Source: a bacterium (GTDB lineage Bacteria; Zhuqueibacterota; Zhuqueibacteria; Zhuqueibacterales; Zhuqueibacteraceae). From it: 64,000 bases of DNA. The notes beneath the pieces were generated by a model, which was not told the origin of the DNA, did no database searches, and was given only the letters and a program-made list of their open reading frames with translations. Shown here in pieces: positions 26,231 through 34,412 of the stretch. How positions within the stretch are numbered: the stretch's first letter is position 1; every line of letters starts with the position of its first letter. Position numbers and translations under genes: made by a program. The stretch lies in NCBI GenBank assembly GCA_023150945.1, contig JAKLJX010000001.1, positions 739,693-803,692 on the forward strand, given 5' to 3'.

Positions 26231-26613
26231 GGTTTTTTTCTTTCTGCGCTGCGTTGCTGGCTCAGATATTCGGCGATGATTCGAATCTGCTCATCGGGCA
26301 GATAAAAGAACGGCGGCATGCGCGTGTTGCTTTTGATGGCATTGGGATTCTTGATCCAGCGCGCCATCCAGTCCACCTCACGTCTTGTACCGACGTCATC
26401 AAGGGCAGGCCCGACCGTGCTGCCCATGCCATGCAGCTTGTGACAGGAAAAGCAGCCGTATTTCTTCATCAGCGCGTGGCCTGCGCTGCCGTCATCCTGG
26501 ACGGCTGCGCTGGTGGCGTTGTAAAACGCGAGATTGATCGTTACCGTCGTCAGCAACAAGCCGAAGAATCCAGCCAGGAACAGGAAGAAAACCTTTTTGC
26601 TCGGTGGGGTCAT
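26227..26613 (-). CDS. Membrane-anchored class I cytochrome c
   Basis: A 128-residue c-type cytochrome with an uncleaved-looking N-terminal helix (about 8-30) that should anchor it to the inner membrane facing the periplasm. The heme attachment motif is CFSCH (C54, C57, H58) and the likely axial methionine is M99 in NTRMPPF. WMARWIKNP is typical of small monoheme cytochromes. It probably delivers electrons to the membrane proteins encoded next to it. Its stop overlaps the start of the DUF2249 gene. Confidence 0.9.
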   Translation of the reverse strand: MTPPSKKVFFLFLAGFFGLLLTTVTINLAFYNATSAAVQDDGSAGHALMKKYGCFSCHKLHGMGSTVGPALDDVGTRREVDWMARWIKNPNAIKSNTRMPPFFYLPDEQIRIIAEYLSQQRSAERKKP

Positions 26614-26720
26614 GGTTGAAATTCTGATTCAATTCCAAAGCCTCTGCAGCAAGACGGCACCGCCAGGAACCGCAATACCGTTTCTTCAACTCGAGATCGC
26701 AAAGCTTTACTGGTCTTGCC

Positions 26721-27809
26721 TCAAAGCACAAAACGCTTGGGCATCACCCCGGTTTGCGCTTCAACTTCCTCCAGGACATTCTGCGCGACGTTTACCAAGC
26801 GTCTGGCCACTTCAAGCTGGGGCTGCGCGAGCACCACGGGCGCGCCGGTATCGCCGCCGACGCGGAGGGCCGTGGTAATTGGGAGGTCGCCGAGAAAACG
26901 CACGCCCTCGCGTTGCGCGGCTTCCCGCGCGCCGCCGTAGCCGAAAATGTCGTGCTCCCTGCCGCATTCCGGACAGAGAAAGCGGCTCATGTTTTCGATC
27001 ACGCCCAGCACCGGCACGTTGACCTTCTGAAACATGCGCAGGCCTTTCATGGCATCGCTCAGCGCCACCGGTTGCGGCGTGGAAACGATGATCGCGCCGG
27101 TGAGCACGAGTTTCTGCGAGATGGTGAGTTGCGCATCGCCGGTGCCGGGCGGCAGGTCGATGATGAGAAAATCCAACTCGCCCCAGGCCACGTCGCGCAG
27201 CATTTGCTCGAGGGCACGGCCCACCAGCGGCCCGCGCCAAATCACCGCGGTGTCGCCCGGCGCCAAAAATCCCAGCGACATGACTTTGACGCCGTCGCGC
27301 TCGAGCGGAACGATTTTGCGATTGGCGGAACGCGGTTGCTGACCTTCCAATCCAAGCATCATCGGCAAATTGGGACCATAAATGTCTGCATCCAACAAGC
27401 CGACTTTTTTGCCCAGCGTTTTCAGAGCGAAAGCGAGATTGACGGCAACGGTGGATTTGCCGACGCCGCCTTTGCCGCTGGCCACGGCGATCTTGTATTG
27501 CACGCCGGCCAGCGAGTTGTCGGTGGCGGCTTGCCGGGCCGCTTGTTTCTCGGCCTGAGCTTGGGCGGCCGTCTTCTCGTTGATTTGCAGATTGAGCTTG
27601 GTAATTCCCAGCTCGCGTAACGCCTGTTCGACCGAGGGGCGCAATCTCTCACCGGCTTTGCCCTCGGTGGTGACCAGTTCCAACTTGAGCGTGGCCATAT
27701 CGCCGCAGGCCGCCACTTCCTGCACCAGCCCGAAGCTCACGATGTCGCGGCTGTAGCCGGGATAAGGCACCGACCGCAGTTTCTGCAATACCTCTTCTTT
27801 GGTTGCCAT
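26721..27809 (-). CDS. mrp: Mrp/NBP35 family Fe-S cluster carrier ATPase
   Basis: A 362-residue P-loop ATPase. It has an N-terminal MIP18-like domain (about 1-75, PYPGYSRDIVSFGLV), a deviant Walker A ASGKGGVGKST (110-120), a Walker B-like FLIIDLPPGTGD (214-225) and the cluster-binding CPEC pair (C279, C282). Members bind and transfer Fe-S clusters in the cytoplasm. An Ala/Gln-rich linker (about 80-98) joins the two domains. Placement among ferredoxin, RIC and MIP18-like genes suggests a dedicated repair or maturation set. Confidence 0.93.
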   Translation of the reverse strand: MATKEEVLQKLRSVPYPGYSRDIVSFGLVQEVAACGDMATLKLELVTTEGKAGERLRPSVEQALRELGITKLNLQINEKTAAQAQAEKQAARQAATDNSLAGVQYKIAVASGKGGVGKSTVAVNLAFALKTLGKKVGLLDADIYGPNLPMMLGLEGQQPRSANRKIVPLERDGVKVMSLGFLAPGDTAVIWRGPLVGRALEQMLRDVAWGELDFLIIDLPPGTGDAQLTISQKLVLTGAIIVSTPQPVALSDAMKGLRMFQKVNVPVLGVIENMSRFLCPECGREHDIFGYGGAREAAQREGVRFLGDLPITTALRVGGDTGAPVVLAQPQLEVARRLVNVAQNVLEEVEAQTGVMPKRFVL

Positions 27810-27867
27810 GCTGCACCATCCGCTTGCAATACGCTGTACGAAAAATACCGCTCATTGCGGCGCTTCA

Positions 27868-28503
27868 TCAATGCACCTCTTCGTGACCGCCGGAATGGTT
27901 CGTTTCATGAGTATGCCCGGCCGGCGATCGCTGTGCGGCTGCGTAGAGGCCTTCGACATAGTGAATGAAGGTCACGTAGGCTTGCACATACTCGCGTCCG
28001 GCTTTCACATCATCTTGGTTGAAATTCTTTTTGGCCCTGGCTGCGGTGAAAGTGCCATGCAAACCGTTGTGCATCGTGTCGCTGAGCAATTTGAGCAGCG
28101 GCTCTGCGGAGCCGGTTTCCAGCGCCTTGTCGCCCGCGGGAATGGCGGGGCCGAGATCGAGCCCGGCGGGCTTCAAACCCGTGTAGGGCGCGCCTTCGCC
28201 GGCGCGATGAATGCGCACCAGAGTTTCGAAGAAATATCTGTCCGCAAGCTGTTTCGCTTCCGCGCCCAGTTGCCGGACTTTCAAAGTTTGCTCAAAGGCG
28301 CTTTTGATTTCCGCTTCGTCGTTTTGCTGCACCCAAATCAGCACGAGATTGACGTTGCCGGTTGCCAGCGCTTTTTGCGCAGCCTTGATCACCGGACCGT
28401 CCAGCGCATCGCAATGCGCATAGGAATTGCCGGCGCCGAGAAATAACATTGTGAACAAGGCGATCGCTGTCGCCAGGGGCTTGAGAGAATTCTTGCTTGG
28501 CAT
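27868..28503 (-). CDS. Exported DUF6448-like protein with histidine-rich tail
   Basis: A 211-residue secreted protein with a signal peptide ending NSYAHC. The mature start HCDALDGPVI is characteristic of the uncharacterised DUF6448 family. The body is largely helical with several conserved histidines. The C-terminus (HTHETNHSGGHEEVH) is histidine-rich and may bind metal; that is inference. AAGGAG lies about 8 bases before ATG 28503. The gap of 173 bp to the RIC gene contains no other gene that I can see. Confidence 0.75.
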   Translation of the reverse strand: MPSKNSLKPLATAIALFTMLFLGAGNSYAHCDALDGPVIKAAQKALATGNVNLVLIWVQQNDEAEIKSAFEQTLKVRQLGAEAKQLADRYFFETLVRIHRAGEGAPYTGLKPAGLDLGPAIPAGDKALETGSAEPLLKLLSDTMHNGLHGTFTAARAKKNFNQDDVKAGREYVQAYVTFIHYVEGLYAAAQRSPAGHTHETNHSGGHEEVH

Positions 28504-28676
28504 GAGGGTTGCTCCTTGTACGTTATCTATTCAAACACGAATTCACGGTGACTTTGGTTCGTTCGCTTCGCCGCAGCCAATCTGTAGCGCAGTCATTTTG
28601 CCTGCCGGCCTTTGTCGGCGCTGCGCCCTCCACCAACACCTGATGCAAGACGGCCGGTCTGTTTTCGCCCTTTCAC

Positions 28677-29393
28677 TCACGCGCTCTTTTCGCGCTCCAG
28701 CACGAGGGCGCGCGGGAAGAGCACGTTGTTTTCTTTGTGAACGTGTTGATGCATGTCGCGTTCGAGATAGGCCAGGGCGTCGAGCATGGCGCGGTAGGTG
28801 TTGCACGCCCAATCCGGCGGTGTGTAACCGTCGGTGAGTTCTCGCATTCTTTCCAGCGCCGCCCCAGCCTGGTCATGCTCCGCCTCCATTTGCCGAATGG
28901 GATTGGCGAGCGAGCCGCAGTGGAACAATGGTGCCGTGGTACTCGCCTCGATTTCCCGCACCATGGGAAACAACATCATCTCCTCTTTCATCATGTGGCT
29001 GCTCAACTCTTCGAACAGCGCGACGAAAGCCTCCCGGACCTGCCACAGACGAGGCTCATGCGCGCCGTGAACCGACGCCACTTTTTGCGTCATCGCGTTG
29101 AGACGCGGCAGCTCGGAGCGCAGATAGGCGTGATGCGTCTGCTCGATGTGATCGGCCAGTGCTGTGAGCGACATGGCCGCGGCCTCGACGACCGGCGCCT
29201 CGCCGGCGGAGGCGGATTGCGCCAGTGCGGCAAGAAAGGCCTGCGGGTCAACGCCCTTCGTGCGGCACGCTTCTGCCAGCGTCTTCTTGCCGCCGCAGCA
29301 ATAGTCGATGCCCGCCGCTTCAAATACCCGTGCCAGCGCCGGCTGGCGCGTCACGATTTCTCCCACGGTGTCGTGAACTTGCAGTGTCGTCAT
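28677..29393 (-). CDS. ric: RIC family iron-sulfur cluster repair di-iron protein
   Basis: A 238-residue YtfE/ScdA-type protein that repairs Fe-S clusters damaged by NO or oxidants. The N-terminal ScdA-like domain carries FEAAGIDYCCGGKKTL. The hemerythrin-like part carries the di-iron histidines and glutamates (HHAYLRSELPRL, HMMKEEMMLFP, EAEHDQAG, HQHVHKENNVLFP). The frame extends upstream to 29447, but ATG 29393 is the clear start because AGAAGGAG lies just before it. A palindrome at 29451-29466 sits 58 bp upstream. Confidence 0.93.
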   Translation of the reverse strand: MTTLQVHDTVGEIVTRQPALARVFEAAGIDYCCGGKKTLAEACRTKGVDPQAFLAALAQSASAGEAPVVEAAAMSLTALADHIEQTHHAYLRSELPRLNAMTQKVASVHGAHEPRLWQVREAFVALFEELSSHMMKEEMMLFPMVREIEASTTAPLFHCGSLANPIRQMEAEHDQAGAALERMRELTDGYTPPDWACNTYRAMLDALAYLERDMHQHVHKENNVLFPRALVLEREKSA

Positions 29394-29450
29394 CAGCTTC
29401 TCCTTCTGAAAGTCGTCAATTGTTGTATTCTTCATTTTTTCTGCCACGAA

Positions 29451-29466
29451 TTGTCAACGGTGACAA
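29451..29466 (-). promoter_or_regulatory. Palindrome TTGTCA-N4-TGACAA upstream of ric
   Basis: TTGTCAACGGTGACAA has perfect 6-bp arms around ACGG and lies 58 bp upstream of the ric start. It differs from the TTGAC-N4-GTCAA box at 29939, so a different regulator or chance is possible. Confidence 0.35.
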
Positions 29467-29503
29467 AGCGCCACGGGCGGCGAATTAATTGCAGCGCCTG
29501 GCC

Positions 29504-29767
29504 CTATCTGAACGCGGCATATTCGTCGGCGATGTAATCCCGCCATTGCTGCGGCACTTGCGCTTCAGGGTAAATGGCGCCCACCGGACAGGCCTCGCGG
29601 CAAGCATCACATTCGATGCACTCTTCCGGATTCACATACATTTTGTTTTGCCGGCGCGCGAGCGGCAGCCGGGTTTCTTCCGGCAGATAGATGCAGTTGA
29701 CCGGGCAAAGCGCGCGGCAGGCGCCATCGACCACGTCAATGCAGGGTTCGGTGATGATATAGGGCAT
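29504..29767 (-). CDS. 7Fe ([3Fe-4S][4Fe-4S]) ferredoxin
   Basis: An 87-residue soluble electron carrier. The first cluster motif is C9-x7-C17-x3-C21-P (CIDVVDGACRALCPVNC), the pattern of 7Fe ferredoxins. The second is a standard C50xxC53xxC56xxxC60P (CIECDACREACP). It would supply low-potential electrons for cluster repair or reduction. It is the first gene after an Fnr-type promoter and precedes ric by 110 bp. Confidence 0.9.
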   Translation of the reverse strand: MPYIITEPCIDVVDGACRALCPVNCIYLPEETRLPLARRQNKMYVNPEECIECDACREACPVGAIYPEAQVPQQWRDYIADEYAAFR

Positions 29768-29910
29768 TTGGGTTTCTCATAGTCATCTGTTGTCCGCCGG
29801 CATCGCAGGCTGAAGTCATTATTCTCTTCGCGCCTCTTTGCGTCCCTGCACTCTGCCGTACGCTCTGGCTATTTGGAGGCCGCCTCGTGCGGGGCATTTT
29901 TTCTTGACCC

Positions 29911-29952
29911 AAAATACAAAAGGTGCCCGCAAAAGACCTTGACTCAAGTCAA
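29911..29952 (-). promoter_or_regulatory. Fnr/HcpR-type class II promoter before the ferredoxin gene
   Basis: On the minus strand TTGACTTGAGTCAA (29939-29952) has perfect TTGAC/GTCAA arms around four bases. A TATTTT -10 hexamer lies at 29911-29916, its first base about 29 bases beyond the box centre. That is the class II activator geometry (box centred near -41.5). The predicted start is near 29904, giving a leader of about 137 nt. The regulator encoded next door has an Fnr-type recognition helix (E-xx-S-R). From memory, TTGAC-N4-GTCAA resembles HcpR boxes of nitrosative-stress regulons. Confidence 0.65.
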
Positions 29953-29966
29953 GAAACGGAAATTTC

Positions 29967-30641
29967 TCAGCCGGCGAGTTCTTGCAGCAGGGAACGGTTT
30001 TGGATGATAATCTGTTTACCTTGCACGGCAATGATGCCGCGATTTTCCAAATCGTGGAGTGAGCGGGAGAGCGTTTCGGGAATGGTGCCGAGGAAGGCAG
30101 CAAGGTTGGCTTTGGAAACAGGCAGGAGGACAGTGTTGGTGCCGGTGCGCTTCGCCTCGTCCGCCAGATAGCGGGCCAGGCGGGCGGTGACATCTTTGAG
30201 CGAGAGAGATTCCACCAAATTCACCAATTGCCGCATGCGTTTGGCAAAGGCGCCGAGCATGCGCATGCAAATCTCGGAACTGCCGCGCAGAAGGTCGAGA
30301 AAGGCCTGGCGCGGAATGAACAGCAAGCGGGTGTCTTCCAGCGCCTGCGCGGTCACCGGGTATGGCCCGCCGGTGAAAAGCGGCACGTCGGCAAAAAGCT
30401 CGCGCGGTCCGAGCAGATGAATGATCTGCTCTTTGCCTTCGGGACTGGTCTTGAAGACTTTGATGCGGCCGCTGAGCACAAGATACAAGCCGGCATAGGC
30501 CTCGCCCTCCATGAAGATCAGGTCATTGCGTTTGTAGCCACGCACGGCGCTTTGCCGCATGAGCTGGCGCAACTCCGCCACACTCAGCGCCGCAAACAGC
30601 GGCAAATCGCGGAGGTTGGGTTTGAGTTCGTCGGAAGGCAT
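29967..30641 (-). CDS. Crp/Fnr family transcriptional regulator, HcpR/DNR-like
   Basis: A 224-residue regulator: cyclic-nucleotide-type beta-roll (about 12-125), dimer helix (about 125-150) and winged helix-turn-helix (about 170-215). The recognition helix has E189, S192 and R193 (IPETLSRSL), the combination that reads TTGA half-sites. Only one cysteine (C125) is present, so it is not an [4Fe-4S] Fnr; a heme/NO sensor such as DNR or HcpR is more likely. No Shine-Dalgarno is visible: a minisatellite begins 4 bases before the ATG. Confidence 0.88.
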   Translation of the reverse strand: MPSDELKPNLRDLPLFAALSVAELRQLMRQSAVRGYKRNDLIFMEGEAYAGLYLVLSGRIKVFKTSPEGKEQIIHLLGPRELFADVPLFTGGPYPVTAQALEDTRLLFIPRQAFLDLLRGSSEICMRMLGAFAKRMRQLVNLVESLSLKDVTARLARYLADEAKRTGTNTVLLPVSKANLAAFLGTIPETLSRSLHDLENRGIIAVQGKQIIIQNRSLLQELAG

Positions 30642-30644
30642 GGT

Positions 30645-30822
30645 GCTGGATGCTGGTAACTGGATGCTGGATACTGGATGCTGGTTACTGGATGCTGGTT
30701 ACTGGATGCTGGTTACTGGATGCTGGTTACTGGATGCTGGTTACTGGATGCTGGTTACTGGATGCTGGTTACTGGATGCTGGTTACTGGATACTGGATGC
30801 TGGATGCTGGATGCTGGATGCT
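30645..30822. repeat. 14-bp minisatellite
   Basis: Seven perfect tandem copies of CTGGTTACTGGATG run from 30681 to 30778. They are flanked by degenerate CTGGATG and CTGGATA units on both sides. The array fills almost the whole gap between the histidine kinase stop and the Crp/Fnr start. All units are identical with no unique spacers, so it is not a CRISPR. Confidence 0.95.
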
Positions 30823-30833
30823 GGCCATTTCTC

Positions 30834-33800
30834 TCAAGCTGATGACGGCGATTCGGCTTCGTGGCGCAATGCTGCAGCCGCGCTGGGTTTTGTCACCAGG
30901 CGTTTTATTCCTTTGCGGCCGTCACCGGCAGGCTGGTATTGAATCCTGATTTTGGAATGCACCCAGCCGTTTTCCTCATAGAGCTGAAAGCTGTAGCCGC
31001 CTTCAAACATGATCGCTAGCCTTTGCCGCAAGTTCTCCAGTGAGGTGCCATGCACCTCCTCGTGTCCCTCCGTGCGGGCACGCGGCACCAAGTTGCCGGT
31101 GTTGGACACGTCGATCGACAGCGTCGCCTCCTGCCAGATGATCGCAACCACCACCTGCAGCGGCAGGCTGCTGGTTTGCATGCCGTACTTGATGGCGTTT
31201 TCCACCAGCGGCTGAAACAGAAATGCCGGCACCGTGCATCTGCGCGCGGCCTCGTCGATGGCGAAGGAGACCTGCAATGAATCGCCGAAGCGGATCTTCT
31301 CGATGTGCAGATAGTTTTCGACCGCCTTGATTTCCTCATCGAGCGAGGCCGTGACCTTGTTGAAATTGAGCAGGGTATAGCGGAAAAACTCCGACAACTC
31401 CGTGATCATCTGCCAGGCGCGCTCCTTGTCGAGCAGGATCATCGAGCGGATGGAATTGTGCGCATTGAACAGGAAGTGCGGGTTCATCTGATAGCGCAGC
31501 AGTTGCAATTGCGCAAGATTGGCGAGAGAGGTGGCGTGCAGCGCGTTTCTTTTCTGCATTTGATAATCATAAAAATGCTTGATGATCAACAGCGCCAGCG
31601 CGAGCGCCAGGACCTTGAACCACCAGGTTTGCCAAAACGGCGGCGTGATGGTCACGCGCAGCTCGGCGCCCTGCTCATTCCACACGCCGTCGTTGTTTGC
31701 CGCCTTGACGCGAAACGTGTAGGTCCCGGGATTGAGATTGGTGTAGGTCGCAAAGCGCCGGTTGGCCACCATGTTCCAATCCGCATCGAATCCCTCCATC
31801 TTGTAGGCGTATTGGTTGTGGGCACTGACGGCGTAATTCAGTGCTGCAAATTCGAACGAAAAAACCGAGTGCCGGTGCGACAGCGTGATTTCCCTGGTTT
31901 CGGTGATGGATTTCTGCAAAATGCCGTCCGGCCCGCCGATCTCCACCGGCTTGTTGAAGACGTTCAAGCGCGTGATTACCACCGGCGGCACATAGGCATT
32001 CTGGCGGATGTTTTCGGGATAGAAGGCGGTGACGCCGTTGATGCCGCCGAAAAACATCTCGCCGCTGCGGGTCTTGAGAAAGGCATCGTAACAAAATTGA
32101 TCGCTCTGCAGACCGCTGGCGTGGTAGTAGGTTTTGATCGCGCCGGTGTGCGGATTGAATTTGACCAGCCCGTTGGTCGTGCTCAACCAGAGATTGCGTT
32201 GCTGGTCTTGCAGAATGCCGTAGATGACATTGCTCGGCAGACCCTCCTGCATGGTGTAGGCTTTGAAGCTTTCGTCCGCGCGATTGAAATAGTATAAGCC
32301 GCCGCCGGTGGTGCCGATCCAAAAATTGCCGGTTTCCTCTTCGAAAATCGGGCGAATCTCGATGGTGATGATATTCTTGATGGGAAGCTGGTAATGCTTG
32401 AATTCCCGCGTGGTGCCGTTCCAGCGGCCCAAGCGGCCGCGATTGGAGCCGATCCAAATGTTGCCCTGGCGATCCTGCATGAGCGCGCTAATCATGCGAT
32501 AGCCGGGAATGCCGATCTCGTGGAAGAAATGACGGAAGCGCCCCGATTTGCGGTCACGAATATCCAGGCCGCCTTCGAACGTTCCCACCCAGAGATCGCC
32601 CTGTTTGTCCAGCAGCATGGCCATCACATCATTGTCCGCCAGACTGGTGGAATCATCCGGGCGGTTTTGATAATGAACAAAGCGTTTTGTGCGGCGGTCG
32701 AAATAATTAAGCCCGCCATGAAAAGTGCCGACCCAAAGATTTCCGCCCTGCTCTTCGAGTACGGCCTTGATGTTGTTGACGCTCAGGCTGTGCGGATTCC
32801 GGCTGTCGTGCATGTAATAGGTGAACAATCCGGATTCGCGCTCGAGCTGATTCAGCCCGCCCTCTTCGGTGCCGAACCACAAATCGCCGGAGCGATCCTC
32901 CAGAATCGCATACACGACTTTGTTGTTTAGAAAGCGGCGGTCATTGGCTTTGGCCTGATAATGCACAAAGCTGGCGATGTTGGTGTTGATGAAATTCAGC
33001 CCGTCGCGTGTGCCCACCCAGAAATCGCCCCTGGCGTCCCGCAACAGGCATTGCACGGAATTGTGGCTCAAGCTGTACGGATCGTTGGGATCGTGCTGGT
33101 AATGCACAAAGCGCTGCGTCGCGGGGTCAAACGCGTACAATCCGCTGCGATTGCCGACCCACAAGCGGTTTTCGTCCGCGGTGAGAATGGCGCGGATGGT
33201 ATTGCTCTCAGAATGGTCTTTCTGCGGGAAGAAGCGGCGGAAGGACCTCCGGCTGCGGTCCAGCAGATTGAGGCCGCCGAAAGTCGTGCCGATCCACAAA
33301 TTGCCCTGCGCATCCTCGTGGATCGAACGAACATCGTTGTCGCCCAGGCTGGCGGGATTGTTGGGATCGTTTTCAAAGCAAGTGAACTGCCGGCGCGCGC
33401 GGTCAAACAGCCACAGCCCGTGGTTCTGCGTGCCCACCCACAGACTGCCCTGCCGGTCGGCATGGACGACGTTGACGATCTTCTCGCGCGCCGGGGCGTG
33501 CGCGAGATGGCCGGGAACGAAATTGGTCGCGGTGCCCTCGGCGTAGTCGAAAAGATCCAGCCCGTTGCTCGTGCCCAGCCACAAGTTGCCGTGCTGATCT
33601 TCGATGATGGCATTGACATCCTGGCCGCTGATTCTGATCGGGGAGGAAGAATCCGGCGTAAAATGCCGGAAGGTGTTGGTGTCGCGATCAAGAAGATTCA
33701 CCCCGCCGCCTTCGGTTCCAATCCAAAGATTGCCTTTGCTGTCCTCCATCACCACGCGCACGAGCTGCGCCGACAAGCCCTGCGCCTCGTTGGGCTTCCA

Positions 33801-34046
33801 GCGATAGACGGTGAATTCATACCCGTCGAATTTGTTCAAGCCGTCGTTGGTTCCCAGCCACAGAAATCCGCGCTGATCCTGAAATATGCTGTTGACCTTG
33901 CTGTGTGACAGCCCGTCTTCAATGGAGAAACACTCGAATTTGAGATCGTTTTCCTGGGCCGGAAGAGGGGAGAACAAGCCGAAGGCCAACATGCCGAGGA
34001 GAGCGGCCATGCCGGCCCGGCGCCGTTGCTCCGAATGCCGCGCCAT
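30834..34046 (-). CDS. Propeller-sensor histidine kinase (LytS type)
   Basis: A membrane sensor kinase of about 1070 residues. A signal peptide (LLGMLAFGLFSPLPAQ) leads into fourteen periplasmic two-component propeller repeats (L-W-x-G-T pattern, e.g. GNLWIGTEGGG), enough for two seven-bladed propellers. A Y_Y_Y domain, one transmembrane helix (about 805-825) and a LytS-type kinase with the H-box MNPHFLFNAHNSI (H857) and N-box PLVENAIKYGM follow. The H-box has NAHNS where NALNS or NSLNS is usual. Starts at 34088 and 34190 are also in frame; 34046 best fits the signal peptide. Such sensors commonly detect glycans and control polysaccharide loci. It is divergent from a stand-alone receiver. Confidence 0.9.
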   Translation of the reverse strand: MARHSEQRRRAGMAALLGMLAFGLFSPLPAQENDLKFECFSIEDGLSHSKVNSIFQDQRGFLWLGTNDGLNKFDGYEFTVYRWKPNEAQGLSAQLVRVVMEDSKGNLWIGTEGGGVNLLDRDTNTFRHFTPDSSSPIRISGQDVNAIIEDQHGNLWLGTSNGLDLFDYAEGTATNFVPGHLAHAPAREKIVNVVHADRQGSLWVGTQNHGLWLFDRARRQFTCFENDPNNPASLGDNDVRSIHEDAQGNLWIGTTFGGLNLLDRSRRSFRRFFPQKDHSESNTIRAILTADENRLWVGNRSGLYAFDPATQRFVHYQHDPNDPYSLSHNSVQCLLRDARGDFWVGTRDGLNFINTNIASFVHYQAKANDRRFLNNKVVYAILEDRSGDLWFGTEEGGLNQLERESGLFTYYMHDSRNPHSLSVNNIKAVLEEQGGNLWVGTFHGGLNYFDRRTKRFVHYQNRPDDSTSLADNDVMAMLLDKQGDLWVGTFEGGLDIRDRKSGRFRHFFHEIGIPGYRMISALMQDRQGNIWIGSNRGRLGRWNGTTREFKHYQLPIKNIITIEIRPIFEEETGNFWIGTTGGGLYYFNRADESFKAYTMQEGLPSNVIYGILQDQQRNLWLSTTNGLVKFNPHTGAIKTYYHASGLQSDQFCYDAFLKTRSGEMFFGGINGVTAFYPENIRQNAYVPPVVITRLNVFNKPVEIGGPDGILQKSITETREITLSHRHSVFSFEFAALNYAVSAHNQYAYKMEGFDADWNMVANRRFATYTNLNPGTYTFRVKAANNDGVWNEQGAELRVTITPPFWQTWWFKVLALALALLIIKHFYDYQMQKRNALHATSLANLAQLQLLRYQMNPHFLFNAHNSIRSMILLDKERAWQMITELSEFFRYTLLNFNKVTASLDEEIKAVENYLHIEKIRFGDSLQVSFAIDEAARRCTVPAFLFQPLVENAIKYGMQTSSLPLQVVVAIIWQEATLSIDVSNTGNLVPRARTEGHEEVHGTSLENLRQRLAIMFEGGYSFQLYEENGWVHSKIRIQYQPAGDGRKGIKRLVTKPSAAAALRHEAESPSSA

Positions 34047-34412
34047 TTGACCTGCGGTTCGAGCAGCGCGTTTGGGATGAATGAGCATTCGCTGCCGTTC
34101 AGTGGTCGTATCGACACCAAATAGTCTTGCCCTGCGCACGCGGCGCCGCAGGCCTGAAGCCGCCGTCTGGGTATTGCGTTCACATGTCATTTTCGTACCC
34201 GTTTTCACAGGCTGGTTCGCCCGGCAATTTAACACTTTTTGCAGCGATGTCAATGAATTCCCCTGACCGTTCATCCCGCCCATTTGCCGCTCGCACGTTC
34301 GCGGTTGCGCACTCGGCACCGGCGTGCTATGTTGCGCGAGCAGTGATGCTTGCAGCGGAAATTTCACGACATGTTGCGGGAGATAGCGAATGCGCTAGTC
34401 CGGATCAACCTC
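34047..34412. other. Divergent intergenic region between kinase and receiver
   Basis: This 366-bp spacer must hold the promoters of both divergent genes. If the kinase starts at 34190 it shrinks to 222 bp. I see no reliable promoter motif, hairpin or small gene in it. Confidence 0.6.

Noticed and set aside
29967-30641. Identification of the regulator as an oxygen-sensing [4Fe-4S] Fnr
   Set aside because: Only one cysteine is present, so the cluster could not be bound as in Fnr.
30645-30822. Possible CRISPR array
   Set aside because: Units are only 14 bp, directly tandem and without unique spacers; no cas genes are nearby.
30559-30942. Plus-strand frame coding for W-M-L-D-A-G-Y-type repeats
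   Set aside because: It is a translation of the 14-bp minisatellite and overlaps two real minus-strand genes.
31305-32297. Long plus-strand frame opposite the propeller kinase
   Set aside because: It is the complement of regular L-W-x-G-T repeats, which leaves long open frames on the other strand; no domain is visible.
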